A DNA stretch of 64,000 nucleotides, from assembly GCA_964017155.1 (NCBI GenBank), contig OZ024861.1, positions 62,001 to 126,000 on the forward strand, given 5' to 3'. Made by a program: the position numbers and the translations under genes. Positions 1 to 9,600 of the stretch are shown here, piece after piece; the stretch's first letter is position 1; every line of letters starts with the position of its first letter. The notes below the pieces were generated by a model. It did no database searches. It was not told the DNA's origin and saw only the letters and a program-made list of their open reading frames with translations. Origin of the DNA: Oasisia sp. SBJ-2009 (Eukaryota > Annelida > Polychaeta > Sabellida > Siboglinidae).

Positions 1-169
1 TTCAACAGAATTCCTTGGAGACCGCTGGGTAAACGGCGGGAGTAATAATGAACCACTAACTAGATGAGAGGACGAGGCATTTGGCGACCTTAACAGGGTG
101 ATAGTTGCACAAATCGAGGAAAACGACAAAGTCCGATCCGTCTACGGGGGATCATTTGAGGAAGCGTAA

Positions 170-538
170 ATGTCTGTTTACATTCTTTTCAACATAATTC
201 CGTGCCGACCGCTGGGTAAACGGCGGGAGTAATAATGATCCACTAACTAGATGAGGTGTCAAGGCATTTGGCGACCTTAACAGGGTGATAGTTGCACAAA
301 TAGAGCAAAACGACAAAGTCCGATCCGTCTACGGGGGATCAGTTTTGAGAATCGAAAGAAACGGCCAAGTTCGACGCGCCGGTCGGTCTTCTCGGGCGTA
401 TTCCACGCACGGAGTGTAACTATGACTCTCTCGACGAAACCAACTGACCGTGCGCGTCGTCTTGCCATGTTTTGGAAACAAATCGAGGAAAACGACAAAG
501 TCCGATCCGTCTACGGGGGATCAGTAGTGGAAGCGTAA
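170..538 (+). repeat. Type B unit, 369 bp (standard unit, representative)
   Basis: A B unit is an A unit carrying one extra 182-bp module. The 46-bp block therefore occurs twice and encloses a 136-bp stretch with the third 28S-like fragment (here 411-431). This copy belongs to a subtype with CATAATTCC in place of CAGAATTCC, GATCCAC in place of GAACCAC, GGTGTCAAGG in place of GGTGACGAGG, and CCATGTTTTGG in place of CCAAGTTTTGG. The same subtype recurs at 1651, 3870, 5720, 7383, 9971, 11639, 14227, 17548, 20869, 23639, 26040, 28987 and at later positions. It is the most recognisable landmark for aligning higher-order copies. There are 96 standard-length B units in the window. Confidence 0.95.
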
Positions 539-912
539 ATGTCTGTTTACATTCTTTTCAACAGAATTCCGTGGCGACCGCTCCGCTGGGTAAACGGCGG
601 GAGTAATAATGAACCACTAACTAGATGAGGTGACGAGGCATTTGGCGACCTTAACAGGGTGATAGTTGCACAAATCGAGGAAAACGACAAAGTTCGATCC
701 GTCTACGGGGGATCAGTTTTGAGAATCGAGAGAAACGGCCAAGTTCGACGCGCCGGTCGGTCTTCTCGGGCGTGTGCCACGCAAGGGGTGTAACTACGAC
801 TCTCTCGACGAAACCAACTGACCGTGCGCGTCGTCTTTCCAACTTTTGGAAACAAATCGAGCAAAACGACAAAGTCCGATCCGTCTACGGGGGATCATTT
901 GGGGAAGCGTAA
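539..912 (+). repeat. B+ unit, 374 bp (5-bp CCGCT duplication)
   Basis: The unit has GACCGCTCCGCTGGG where others have GACCGCTGGG, a duplication of CCGCT just before the sense 28S-like fragment. The same change occurs at units 4239, 10340, 12008, 34158, 39890 and 40633. In every case the preceding unit is the B subtype with CCATGTTTTGG, so this is one ancestral event copied by higher-order duplication. The first copy also carries the ACG-type module, unlike the copy at 4239. That pattern fits a 369-bp exchange between neighbours equivalent to 4239 and 4613. Confidence 0.92.
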
Positions 913-956
913 ATGTCTGTTTACATTCTTTTCAACAGAATTCCTTGGCGACCGCT

Positions 957-981
957 GGGTAAACGGCGGGAGTAATAATGA
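957..981 (+). pseudogene. 28S rRNA-derived fragment 1, sense (domain IV, helix 68/69 side)
   Basis: The 25 bases starting GGGTAAACGGCGGGAGTAA match the conserved eukaryotic 28S stretch leading into helix 69 at 23 of 25 positions by eye, with AACTAT changed to AATAAT. The reference is recalled, not searched. Bacterial 23S differs here (CGGCCGTAACTATAACGG), so the match is to the eukaryotic form. The similarity becomes weak and gapped 5' of this point (AGAATTCC...GC against GAAATTCA...GCGC). One copy lies in each of the 187 cores. It is far too short to be functional rRNA. Confidence 0.85.
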
Positions 982-983
982 AC

Positions 984-1040
984 CACTAACTAGATGAGGT
1001 GACGAGGCATTTGGCGACCTTAACAGGGTGATAGTTGCAC
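984..1040 (-). pseudogene. 28S rRNA-derived fragment 2, antisense (across the R2 target site)
   Basis: On the minus strand this block reads like 28S from the helix-69 loop through TTAAGG, AAATGCCTCG and the CTAATTAGTG region. By eye 45 of 52 positions match the recalled eukaryotic consensus, with one 5-nt insertion (GGTGA after AGATGA). The R2 retrotransposon cleavage position, TTAAGG followed by TAGCC, lies inside it, here as TTAAGGTCGCC. The block begins 2 bp after the end of the sense fragment, giving a head-to-head arrangement. It is present in every core; subtypes change the middle to TGTCAAGG, TGAAGAGG or GAGGACGAGG. Confidence 0.88.
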
Positions 1041-1084
1041 AAATCGAGCAAAACGACAAAGTCCGATCAGTCTACGGGGGATCA
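1039..1084 (+). repeat. 46-bp direct repeat bounding the 136-bp insert
   Basis: The block starts ACAAATCGAG and ends GGGGGATCA. It occurs once in A units, twice in B and three times in C, always 182 bp apart. It is the only sequence shared between the core and the module, so it is the natural site of homologous exchange that adds or removes modules. It can also be read as a direct duplication flanking an inserted 136-bp segment (1085-1220 in this unit). Near its end GATCC and GGATC form a weak 5-bp inverted repeat. Confidence 0.9.
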
Positions 1085-1153
1085 GTTTTGAGAATCGAGA
1101 GAAACGGCCAAGTTCGACGCGCCGGTCGGTCTTCTCGGGCGTATTCCACGCAC

Positions 1154-1174
1154 GGAGTGTAACTATGACTCTCT
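1154..1174 (+). pseudogene. 28S rRNA-derived fragment 3, sense (helix 69)
   Basis: GGAGT followed by a GT insertion and then AACTATGACTCTCT matches helix 69 of eukaryotic 28S at all 19 aligned positions apart from the 2-nt insertion. The match stops where 28S continues TTAAGG and the satellite reads CGACGAAACC. This is the third occurrence of the same rRNA loop in the family and is found once per 182-bp module. In 37 of 160 modules the loop is changed to AACTACGACTCTCT, so ATG is the inferred ancestral state. Confidence 0.85.
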
Positions 1175-1220
1175 CGACGAAACCAACTGACCGTGCGCGT
1201 CGTCTTGCCAAGTTTTGGAA

Positions 1221-1402
1221 ACAAATCGAGCAAAACGACAAAGTCCGATCCGTCTACGGGGGATCAGTTTTGAGAATCGAGAGAAACGGCCAAGTTCGAC
1301 GCGCCGGTCGGTCTTCTCGGGCGTATTCCACGCACGGAGTGTAACTATGACTCTCTCGACGAAACCAACTGACCGTGCGCGTCGTCTTGCCAAGTTTTGG
1401 AA
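1221..1402 (+). repeat. 182-bp module (representative)
   Basis: This is the sub-repeat whose copy number (0, 1 or 2) sets the unit length. It begins with the 46-bp block shared with the core and continues through about 136 bp found only in modules, including a GC-rich stretch CGACGCGCCGGTCGG and a helix-69-like GTAACTATGACTCTCT. I count 160 copies in the window. Two haplotypes exist. The common one reads CGTATTCCACGCACGGAGTG and then CTATGACTC (123 copies). The other reads CGTGTGCCACGCAAGGGGTG and then CTACGACTC (37 copies). The period is not a multiple of three, so each added copy shifts reading frame. Confidence 0.95.
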
Positions 1403-1463
1403 ACAAATCGAGGAAAACGACAAAGTCCGATCCGTCTACGGGGGATCAGTAGTGGAAGCGTAA
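1347..1463 (+). other. 38-codon ATG open frame at the end of B and C units, probably not a gene
   Basis: An ATG inside the helix-69-like fragment opens a frame beginning MTLSTKPTDRARR, through an FWKQIEENDKV segment, and ending GGSVVEA at the TAA of GCGTAA. The product would be short and basic near its start, with no signal peptide or membrane segment, and I recognise no family. In the 37 ACG-type modules the start is gone, and in the Bdel units the 10-bp deletion shifts the frame near the end. Substitutions among copies are mostly amino-acid changing (K to M, I to T, E to Q, R to S, A to V, V to A). In the first module of a C unit the same ATG (1165) opens a different 59-codon frame ending at 1344. 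A fossil coding segment is possible, but current coding is unlikely. Confidence 0.3.
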
Positions 1464-1650
1464 ATGTATGTTTACATTCTTTTCAACAGAATTCCGTGGC
1501 GACCGCTGGGTAAACGGCGGGAGTAATAATGAACCACTAACTAGATGAGGTGACGAGGCATTTGGCGACCTTAACAGGGTGATAGTTGCACAAATCGGGG
1601 AAAACGACAAAGTCCGATCCGTCTACGGGGGATCATTTGAGGAAGCGTAA
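1464..1650 (+). repeat. Type A unit, 187 bp (short unit, representative)
   Basis: This is the shortest form of the unit. It has the leader, the sense and antisense 28S-like blocks, one copy of the 46-bp block (1590-1635), and the tail CATTTGAGGAAGCGTAA. It lacks the helix-69 copy carried by the 182-bp module. A units occur at 1 (truncated), 1464, 2020, 3683, 5533, 6089, 7196, 7752, 9784, 11452, 14040, 14596, 17361, 17917, 20682, 21238, 23452, 24008, 25853, 26409, 28062, 28800, 30276, 31201, 32677, 33602, 35270, 35826, 36933, 38409, 39334, 41927, 42483, 44697, 45253, 46537, 47275, 48751, 50227, 51152, 52628, 54281, 55019, 55575, 56313, 56869, 58522, 59998, 61651, 62389, 62945 and 63683. Many that follow a C unit share AAATCGGGGAAAAC where most have AAATCGAGGAAAAC. 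Confidence 0.95.
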
Positions 1651-3682
1651 ATGTCTGTTTACATTCTTTTCAACATAATTCCGTGCCGACCGCTGGGTAA
1701 ACGGCGGGAGTAATAATGATCCACTAACTAGATGAGGTGTCAAGGCATTTGGCGACCTTAACAGGGTGATAGTTGCACAAATAGAGCAAAACGACAAAGT
1801 CCGATCCGTCTACGGGGGATCAGTTTTGAGAATCGAAAGAAACGGCCAAGTTCGACGCGCCGGTCGGTCTTCTCGGGCGTATTCCACGCACGGAGTGTAA
1901 CTATGACTCTCTCGACGAAACCAACTGACCGTGCGCGTCGTCTTGCCATGTTTTGGAAACAAATCGAGGAAAACGACAAAGTCCGATCCGTCTACGGGGG
2001 ATCAGTAGTGGAAGCGTAAATGTCTGTTTACATTCTTTTCAACAGAATTCCTTGGCGACCGCTGGGTAAACGGCGGGAGTAATAATGAACCACTAACTAG
2101 ATGAGGTGACGAGGCATTTGGCGACCTTAACAGGGTGATAGTTGCACAAATCGAGGAAAACGACAAAGTCCGATCCGTCTACGGGGGATCATTTGAGGAA
2201 GCGTAAATGTCTGTTTACATTCTTTTCAACAGAATTCCGTGCCGACCGCTGGGTAAACGGCGGGAGTAATAATGATCCACTAACTAGATGAGGTGACGAG
2301 GCATTTGGCGACCTTAACAGGGTGATAGTTGCACAAATCGAGGAAAACGACAAAGTCCGATCCGTCTACTGGGGATCAGTTTTGAGAATCGAGAGAAACG
2401 GCCAAGTTCGACGCGCCGGTCGGTCTTCTCGGGCGTGTGCCACGCAAGGGGTGTAACTACGACTCTCTCGACGAAACCAACTGACCGTGCGCGTCGTCTT
2501 GCCAACTTTTGGAAACAAATCGAGGAAAACGACAAAGTCCGATCCGTCTACGGGGGATCATTTGGGGAAACGTAAATGTCTGTTTACATTCTTTTCAACA
2601 GAATTCCGTGCCGACCGCTGGGTAAACGGCGGGAGTAATAATGAACCACTAACTAGATGAGGTGTCAAGGCATTTGGCGACCTTAACAGGGTGGTAGTTG
2701 CACAAATAGAGCAAAACGACAAAGTCCGATCCGTCTACGGGGGATCAGTTTTGAGAATCGAAAGAAACGGCCAAGTTCGACGCGCCGGTCGGTCTTCTCG
2801 GGCGTATTCCACGCACGGAGTGTAACTATGACTCTCTCGACGAAACCAACTGACCGTGCGCGTCGTCTTGCCAAGTTTTGGAAACAAATCGAGGAAAACG
2901 ACAAAGTCCGATCCGTCTACGGGGGATCATTTGGGGAAACGTAAATGTCTGTTTACATTCTTTTCAACAGAATTCCGTGCCGACCGCTGGGTAAACGGCG
3001 GGAGTAATAATGAACCACTAACTAGATGAGGTGTCAAGGCATTTGGCGACCTTAACAGGGTGGTAGTTGCACAAATAGAGCAAAACGACAAAGTCCGATC
3101 CGTCTACGGGGGATCAGTTTTGAGAATCGAAAGAAACGGCCAAGTTCGACGCGCCGGTCGGTCTTCTCGGGCGTATTCCACGCACGGAGTGTAACTATGA
3201 CTCTCTCGACGAAACCAACTGACCGTGCGCGTCGTCTTGCCAAGTTTTGGAAACAAACCGAGGAAAACGACAAAGTCCGATCCGTCTACGGGGGATCAGT
3301 AGTGGAAGCGTAAATGTCTGTTTACATTCTTTTCAACAGAATTCCGTGCCGACCGCTGGGTAAACGGCGGTAGTAATAATGAACCACTAACTAGATGAGG
3401 TGAAGAGGCATTTGGCGACCTTAACAGGGTGATAGTTGCACAAATCGAGGAAAACGACAAAGTCCGATCCGTCTACGGGGGATCAGTTTTGAGAATCGAG
3501 AGAAACGGCCAAGTTCGACGCGCCGGTCGGTCTTCTCGGGCGTATTCCACGCACGGAGTGTAACTATGACTCTCTCGACGAAACCAACTGACCGTGCGCG
3601 TCGTCTTGCCAAGTTTTGGAAACAAATCGAGGAAAACGACAAAGTCCGATCCGTCTACGGGGGATCAGTAGTGGAAGCGTAA

Positions 3683-6600
3683 ATGTCTGTTTACATTCTT
3701 TTCAACAGAATTCCTTGGAGACCGCTGGGTAAACGGCGGGAGTAATAATGAACCACTAACTAGATGAGAGGACGAGGCATTTGGCGACCTTAACAGGGTG
3801 ATAGTTGCACAAATCGAGGAAAACGACAAAGTCCGATCCGTCTACGGGGGATCATTTGAGGAAGCGTAAATGTCTGTTTACATTCTTTTCAACATAATTC
3901 CGTGCCGACCGCTGGGTAAACGGCGGGAGTAATAATGATCCACTAACTAGATGAGGTGTCAAGGCATTTGGCGACCTTAACAGGGTGATAGTTGCACAAA
4001 TAGAGCAAAACGACAAAGTCCGATCCGTCTACGGGGGATCAGTTTTGAGAATCGAAAGAAACGGCCAAGTTCGACGCGCCGGTCGGTCTTCTCGGGCGTA
4101 TTCCACGCACGGAGTGTAACTATGACTCTCTCGACGAAACCAACTGACCGTGCGCGTCGTCTTGCCATGTTTTGGAAACAAATCGAGGAAAACGACAAAG
4201 TCCGATCCGTCTACGGGGGATCAGTAGTGGAAGCGTAAATGTCTGTTTACATTCTTTTCAACAGAATTCCGTGGCGACCGCTCCGCTGGGTAAACGGCGG
4301 GAGTAATAATGAACCACTAACTAGATGAGGTGACGAGGCATTTGGCGACCTTAACAGGGTGATAGTTGCACAAATCGAGGAAAACGACAAAGTCCGATCC
4401 GTCTACGGGGGATCAGTTTTGAGAATCGAGAGAAACGGCCAAGTTCGACGCGCCGGTCGGTCTTCTCGGGCGTATTCCACGCACGGAGTGTAACTATGAC
4501 TCTCTCGACGAAACCAACTGACCGTGCGCGTCGTCTTGCCAAGTTTTGGAAACAAATCGAGGAAAACGACAAAGTCCGATCCGTCTACGGGGGATCAGTA
4601 GTGGAAGCGTAAATGTCTGTTTACATTCTTTTCAACAGAATTCCTTGGCGACCGCTGGGTAAACGGCGGGAGTAATAATGAACCACTAACTAGATGAGGT
4701 GACGAGGCATTTGGCGACCTTAACAGGGTGATAGTTGCACAAATCGAGGAAAACGACAAAGTTCGATCCGTCTACGGGGGATCAGTTTTGAGAATCGAGA
4801 GAAACGGCCAAGTTCGACGCGCCGGTCGGTCTTCTCGGGCGTGTGCCACGCAAGGGGTGTAACTACGACTCTCTCGACGAAACCAACTGACCGTGCGCGT
4901 CGTCTTTCCAACTTTTGGAAACAAATCGAGCAAAACGACAAAGTCCGATCCGTCTACGGGGGATCATTTGGGGAAGCGTAAATGTCTGTTTACATTCTTT
5001 TCAACAGAATTCCTTGGCGACCGCTGGGTAAACGGCGGGAGTAATAATGAACCACTAACTAGATGAGGTGACGAGGCATTTGGCGACCTTAACAGGGTGA
5101 TAGTTGCACAAATCGAGCAAAACGACAAAGTCCGATCAGTCTACGGGGGATCAGTTTTGAGAATCGAGAGAAACGGCCAAGTTCGACGCGCCGGTCGGTC
5201 TTCTCGGGCGTATTCCACGCACGGAGTGTAACTATGACTCTCTCGACGAAACCAACTGACCGTGCGCGTCGTCTTGCCAAGTTTTGGAAACAAATCGAGC
5301 AAAACGACAAAGTCCGATCCGTCTACGGGGGATCAGTTTTGAGAATCGAGAGAAACGGCCAAGTTCGACGCGCCGGTCGGTCTTCTCGGGCGTATTCCAC
5401 GCACGGAGTGTAACTATGACTCTCTCGACGAAACCAACTGACCGTGCGCGTCGTCTTGCCAAGTTTTGGAAACAAATCGAGGAAAACGACAAAGTCCGAT
5501 CCGTCTACGGGGGATCAGTAGTGGAAGCGTAAATGTATGTTTACATTCTTTTCAACAGAATTCCGTGGCGACCGCTGGGTAAACGGCGGGAGTAATAATG
5601 AACCACTAACTAGATGAGGTGACGAGGCATTTGGCGACCTTAACAGGGTGATAGTTGCACAAATCGGGGAAAACGACAAAGTCCGATCCGTCTACGGGGG
5701 ATCATTTGAGGAAGCGTAAATGTCTGTTTACATTCTTTTCAACATAATTCCGTGCCGACCGCTGGGTAAACGGCGGGAGTAATAATGATCCACTAACTAG
5801 ATGAGGTGTCAAGGCATTTGGCGACCTTAACAGGGTGATAGTTGCACAAATAGAGCAAAACGACAAAGTCCGATCCGTCTACGGGGGATCAGTTTTGAGA
5901 ATCGAAAGAAACGGCCAAGTTCGACGCGCCGGTCGGTCTTCTCGGGCGTATTCCACGCACGGAGTGTAACTATGACTCTCTCGACGAAACCAACTGACCG
6001 TGCGCGTCGTCTTGCCATGTTTTGGAAACAAATCGAGGAAAACGACAAAGTCCGATCCGTCTACGGGGGATCAGTAGTGGAAGCGTAAATGTCTGTTTAC
6101 ATTCTTTTCAACAGAATTCCTTGGCGACCGCTGGGTAAACGGCGGGAGTAATAATGAACCACTAACTAGATGAGGTGACGAGGCATTTGGCGACCTTAAC
6201 AGGGTGATAGTTGCACAAATCGAGGAAAACGACAAAGTCCGATCCGTCTACGGGGGATCATTTGAGGAAGCGTAAATGTCTGTTTACATTCTTTTCAACA
6301 GAATTCCGTGCCGACCGCTGGGTAAACGGCGGGAGTAATAATGATCCACTAACTAGATGAGGTGACGAGGCATTTGGCGACCTTAACAGGGTGATAGTTG
6401 CACAAATCGAGGAAAACGACAAAGTCCGATCCGTCTACGGGGGATCAGTTTTGAGAATCGAGAGAAACGGCCAAGTTCGACGCGCCGGTCGGTCTTCTCG
6501 GGCGTGTGCCACGCAAGGGGTGTAACTACGACTCTCTCGACGAAACCAACTGACCGTGCGCGTCGTCTTTCCAACTTTTGGAAACAAATCGAGCAAAACG

Positions 6601-9600
6601 ACAAAGTCCGATCCGTCTACGGGGGATCATTTGGGGAAGCGTAAATGTCTGTTTACATTCTTTTCAACAGAATTCCTTGGCGACCGCTGGGTAAACGGCG
6701 GGAGTAATAATGAACCACTAACTAGATGAGGTGACGAGGCATTTGGCGACCTTAACAGGGTGATAGTTGCACAAATCGAGCAAAACGACAAAGTCCGATC
6801 AGTCTACGGGGGATCAGTTTTGAGAATCGAGAGAAACGGCCAAGTTCGACGCGCCGGTCGGTCTTCTCGGGCGTATTCCACGCACGGAGTGTAACTATGA
6901 CTCTCTCGACGAAACCAACTGACCGTGCGCGTCGTCTTGCCAAGTTTTGGAAACAAATCGAGCAAAACGACAAAGTCCGATCCGTCTACGGGGGATCAGT
7001 TTTGAGAATCGAGAGAAACGGCCAAGTTCGACGCGCCGGTCGGTCTTCTCGGGCGTATTCCACGCACGGAGTGTAACTATGACTCTCTCGACGAAACCAA
7101 CTGACCGTGCGCGTCGTCTTGCCAAGTTTTGGAAACAAATCGAGGAAAACGACAAAGTCCGATCCGTCTACGGGGGATCAGTAGTGGAAGCGTAAATGTA
7201 TGTTTACATTCTTTTCAACAGAATTCCGTGGCGACCGCTGGGTAAACGGCGGGAGTAATAATGAACCACTAACTAGATGAGGTGACGAGGCATTTGGCGA
7301 CCTTAACAGGGTGATAGTTGCACAAATCGGGGAAAACGACAAAGTCCGATCCGTCTACGGGGGATCATTTGAGGAAGCGTAAATGTCTGTTTACATTCTT
7401 TTCAACATAATTCCGTGCCGACCGCTGGGTAAACGGCGGGAGTAATAATGATCCACTAACTAGATGAGGTGTCAAGGCATTTGGCGACCTTAACAGGGTG
7501 ATAGTTGCACAAATAGAGCAAAACGACAAAGTCCGATCCGTCTACGGGGGATCAGTTTTGAGAATCGAAAGAAACGGCCAAGTTCGACGCGCCGGTCGGT
7601 CTTCTCGGGCGTATTCCACGCACGGAGTGTAACTATGACTCTCTCGACGAAACCAACTGACCGTGCGCGTCGTCTTGCCATGTTTTGGAAACAAATCGAG
7701 GAAAACGACAAAGTCCGATCCGTCTACGGGGGATCAGTAGTGGAAGCGTAAATGTCTGTTTACATTCTTTTCAACAGAATTCCTTGGCGACCGCTGGGTA
7801 AACGGCGGGAGTAATAATGAACCACTAACTAGATGAGGTGACGAGGCATTTGGCGACCTTAACAGGGTGATAGTTGCACAAATCGAGGAAAACGACAAAG
7901 TCCGATCCGTCTACGGGGGATCATTTGAGGAAGCGTAAATGTCTGTTTACATTCTTTTCAACAGAATTCCGTGCCGACCGCTGGGTAAACGGCGGGAGTA
8001 ATAATGATCCACTAACTAGATGAGGTGACGAGGCATTTGGCGACCTTAACAGGGTGATAGTTGCACAAATCGAGGAAAACGACAAAGTCCGATCCGTCTA
8101 CGGGGGATCAGTTTTGAGAATCGAGAGAAACGGCCAAGTTCGACGCGCCGGTCGGTCTTCTCGGGCGTGTGCCACGCAAGGGGTGTAACTACGACTCTCT
8201 CGACGAAACCAACTGACCGTGCGCGTCGTCTTGCCAACTTTTGGAAACAAATCGAGGAAAACGACAAAGTCCGATCCGTCTACGGGGGATCATTTGGGGA
8301 AACGTAAATGTCTGTTTACATTCTTTTCAACAGAATTCCGTGCCGACCGCTGGGTAAACGGCGGGAGTAATAATGAACCACTAACTAGATGAGGTGTCAA
8401 GGCATTTGGCGACCTTAACAGGGTGGTAGTTGCACAAATAGAGCAAAACGACAAAGTCCGATCCGTCTACGGGGGATCAGTTTTGAGAATCGAAAGAAAC
8501 GGCCAAGTTCGACGCGCCGGTCGGTCTTCTCGGGCGTATTCCACGCACGGAGTGTAACTATGACTCTCTCGACGAAACCAACTGACCGTGCGCGTCGTCT
8601 TGCCAAGTTTTGGAAACAAACCGAGGAAAACGACAAAGTCCGATCCGTCTACGGGGGATCAGTAGTGGAAGCGTAAATGTCTGTTTACATTCTTTTCAAC
8701 AGAATTCCGTGCCGACCGCTGGGTAAACGGCGGTAGTAATAATGAACCACTAACTAGATGAGGTGAAGAGGCATTTGGCGACCTTAACAGGGTGATAGTT
8801 GCACAAATCGAGGAAAACGACAAAGTCCGATCCGTCTACGGGGGATCAGTTTTGAGAATCGAGAGAAACGGCCAAGTTCGACGCGCCGGTCGGTCTTCTC
8901 GGGCGTGTGCCACGCAAGGGGTGTAACTACGACTCTCTCGACGAAACCAACTGACCGTGCGCGTCGTCTTGCCAACTTTTGGAAACAAATCGAGGAAAAC
9001 GACAAAGTCCGATCCGTCTACGGGGGATCATTTGGGGAAACGTAAATGTCTGTTTACATTCTTTTCAACAGAATTCCGTGCCGACCGCTGGGTAAACGGC
9101 GGGAGTAATAATGAACCACTAACTAGATGAGGTGTCAAGGCATTTGGCGACCTTAACAGGGTGGTAGTTGCACAAATAGAGCAAAACGACAAAGTCCGAT
9201 CCGTCTACGGGGGATCAGTTTTGAGAATCGAAAGAAACGGCCAAGTTCGACGCGCCGGTCGGTCTTCTCGGGCGTATTCCACGCACGGAGTGTAACTATG
9301 ACTCTCTCGACGAAACCAACTGACCGTGCGCGTCGTCTTGCCAAGTTTTGGAAACAAACCGAGGAAAACGACAAAGTCCGATCCGTCTACGGGGGATCAG
9401 TAGTGGAAGCGTAAATGTCTGTTTACATTCTTTTCAACAGAATTCCGTGCCGACCGCTGGGTAAACGGCGGTAGTAATAATGAACCACTAACTAGATGAG
9501 GTGAAGAGGCATTTGGCGACCTTAACAGGGTGATAGTTGCACAAATCGAGGAAAACGACAAAGTCCGATCCGTCTACGGGGGATCAGTTTTGAGAATCGA

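Larger units (their letters stand above)
913..1463 (+). repeat. Type C unit, 551 bp (two 182-bp modules, representative)
   Basis: The 182-bp module is present twice in tandem, so the 46-bp block appears three times (1039-1084, 1221-1266, 1403-1448) and the third 28S-like fragment twice (1154-1174 and 1336-1356). C units start at 913, 4982, 6645, 13489, 16259, 16810, 19580, 20131, 22901, 25302, 28249, 29725, 32126, 36382, 37858, 41376, 44146, 46724, 48200, 49676, 52077, 54468, 55762, 59447, 61838 and 63132, which is 26 in all. Nearly all are followed by an A unit; the exceptions are the C-C pairs at 16259/16810 and 19580/20131. No unit with three modules was found. Confidence 0.95.
1..3682 (+). 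repeat. Block 1: A(partial)-B-B+-C-A-B-A-B-B-B-B
   Basis: Unit starts are 1 (A, missing its first 18 bp), 170 B, 539 B+, 913 C, 1464 A, 1651 B, 2020 A, 2207 B, 2576 B, 2945 B and 3314 B. The sequence from 1 is repeated from 3701, an offset of 3700 bp. Past the B+ unit the matching offset becomes 4069 bp, showing that one 369-bp unit is missing here relative to the next block. The unit at 2207 has private changes, including TCTACTGGGG for TCTACGGGGG near 2370. Confidence 0.9.

Noticed and set aside
277..498. 73-residue minus-strand open frame repeated in almost every B unit (starting MSFSSICFQ), and the 86-residue form in C units
   Set aside because: The start codon is TTG, not ATG, and the frame only reflects the repeat. 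It contains no recognised domain, the C-unit form runs into the next module in another frame, and it lies opposite other equally open frames. A tandem array of 160 copies without regulatory sequence is better explained as satellite.
1011..1030. Working I-PpoI or R2 cleavage site in the satellite
   Set aside because: The minus strand keeps TTAAGG but has CCCTG upstream in place of CTCTC and TCGCC in place of TAGCC, so several recognition bases are changed.
957..1040. Functional rRNA gene
   Set aside because: Only 19-52 nt pieces of one 28S region are present, one of them inverted, with substitutions and insertions. No other rRNA segment is found.
957..1174. Intact R2 or similar retrotransposon
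   Set aside because: Only target-like sequence is seen. There is no reverse transcriptase or endonuclease frame anywhere; the longest open frames are under 90 codons.
1170..1200. Further 28S similarity after the helix-69 copy (ACGAAACCAACTGACC against AGCGAAACCACAGCC)
   Set aside because: The match is short, gapped and lies far downstream in 28S. It is within what chance could give and was not counted.
1385..1410. CENP-B box in the TTTTGGAAACAAATCG region
   Set aside because: The essential TTCG and CGGG positions of the box are not present with the right spacing.
1215..1463. 82-residue plus-strand open frame in C units (starting METNRAKRQ)
   Set aside because: It also begins at TTG, inside the 46-bp block. 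It reads one block in one frame and the next in another because 182 is not a multiple of three, so the same DNA gives unrelated peptides. Only the last 38 codons follow an ATG.
1590..1650. Transcription terminator or promoter at the GATCC...GGATC inverted repeat and the AT-rich leader
   Set aside because: The stem is only 5 bp, no T-run follows it, and no convincing promoter elements are recognisable. It repeats in every unit like all other sequence here.
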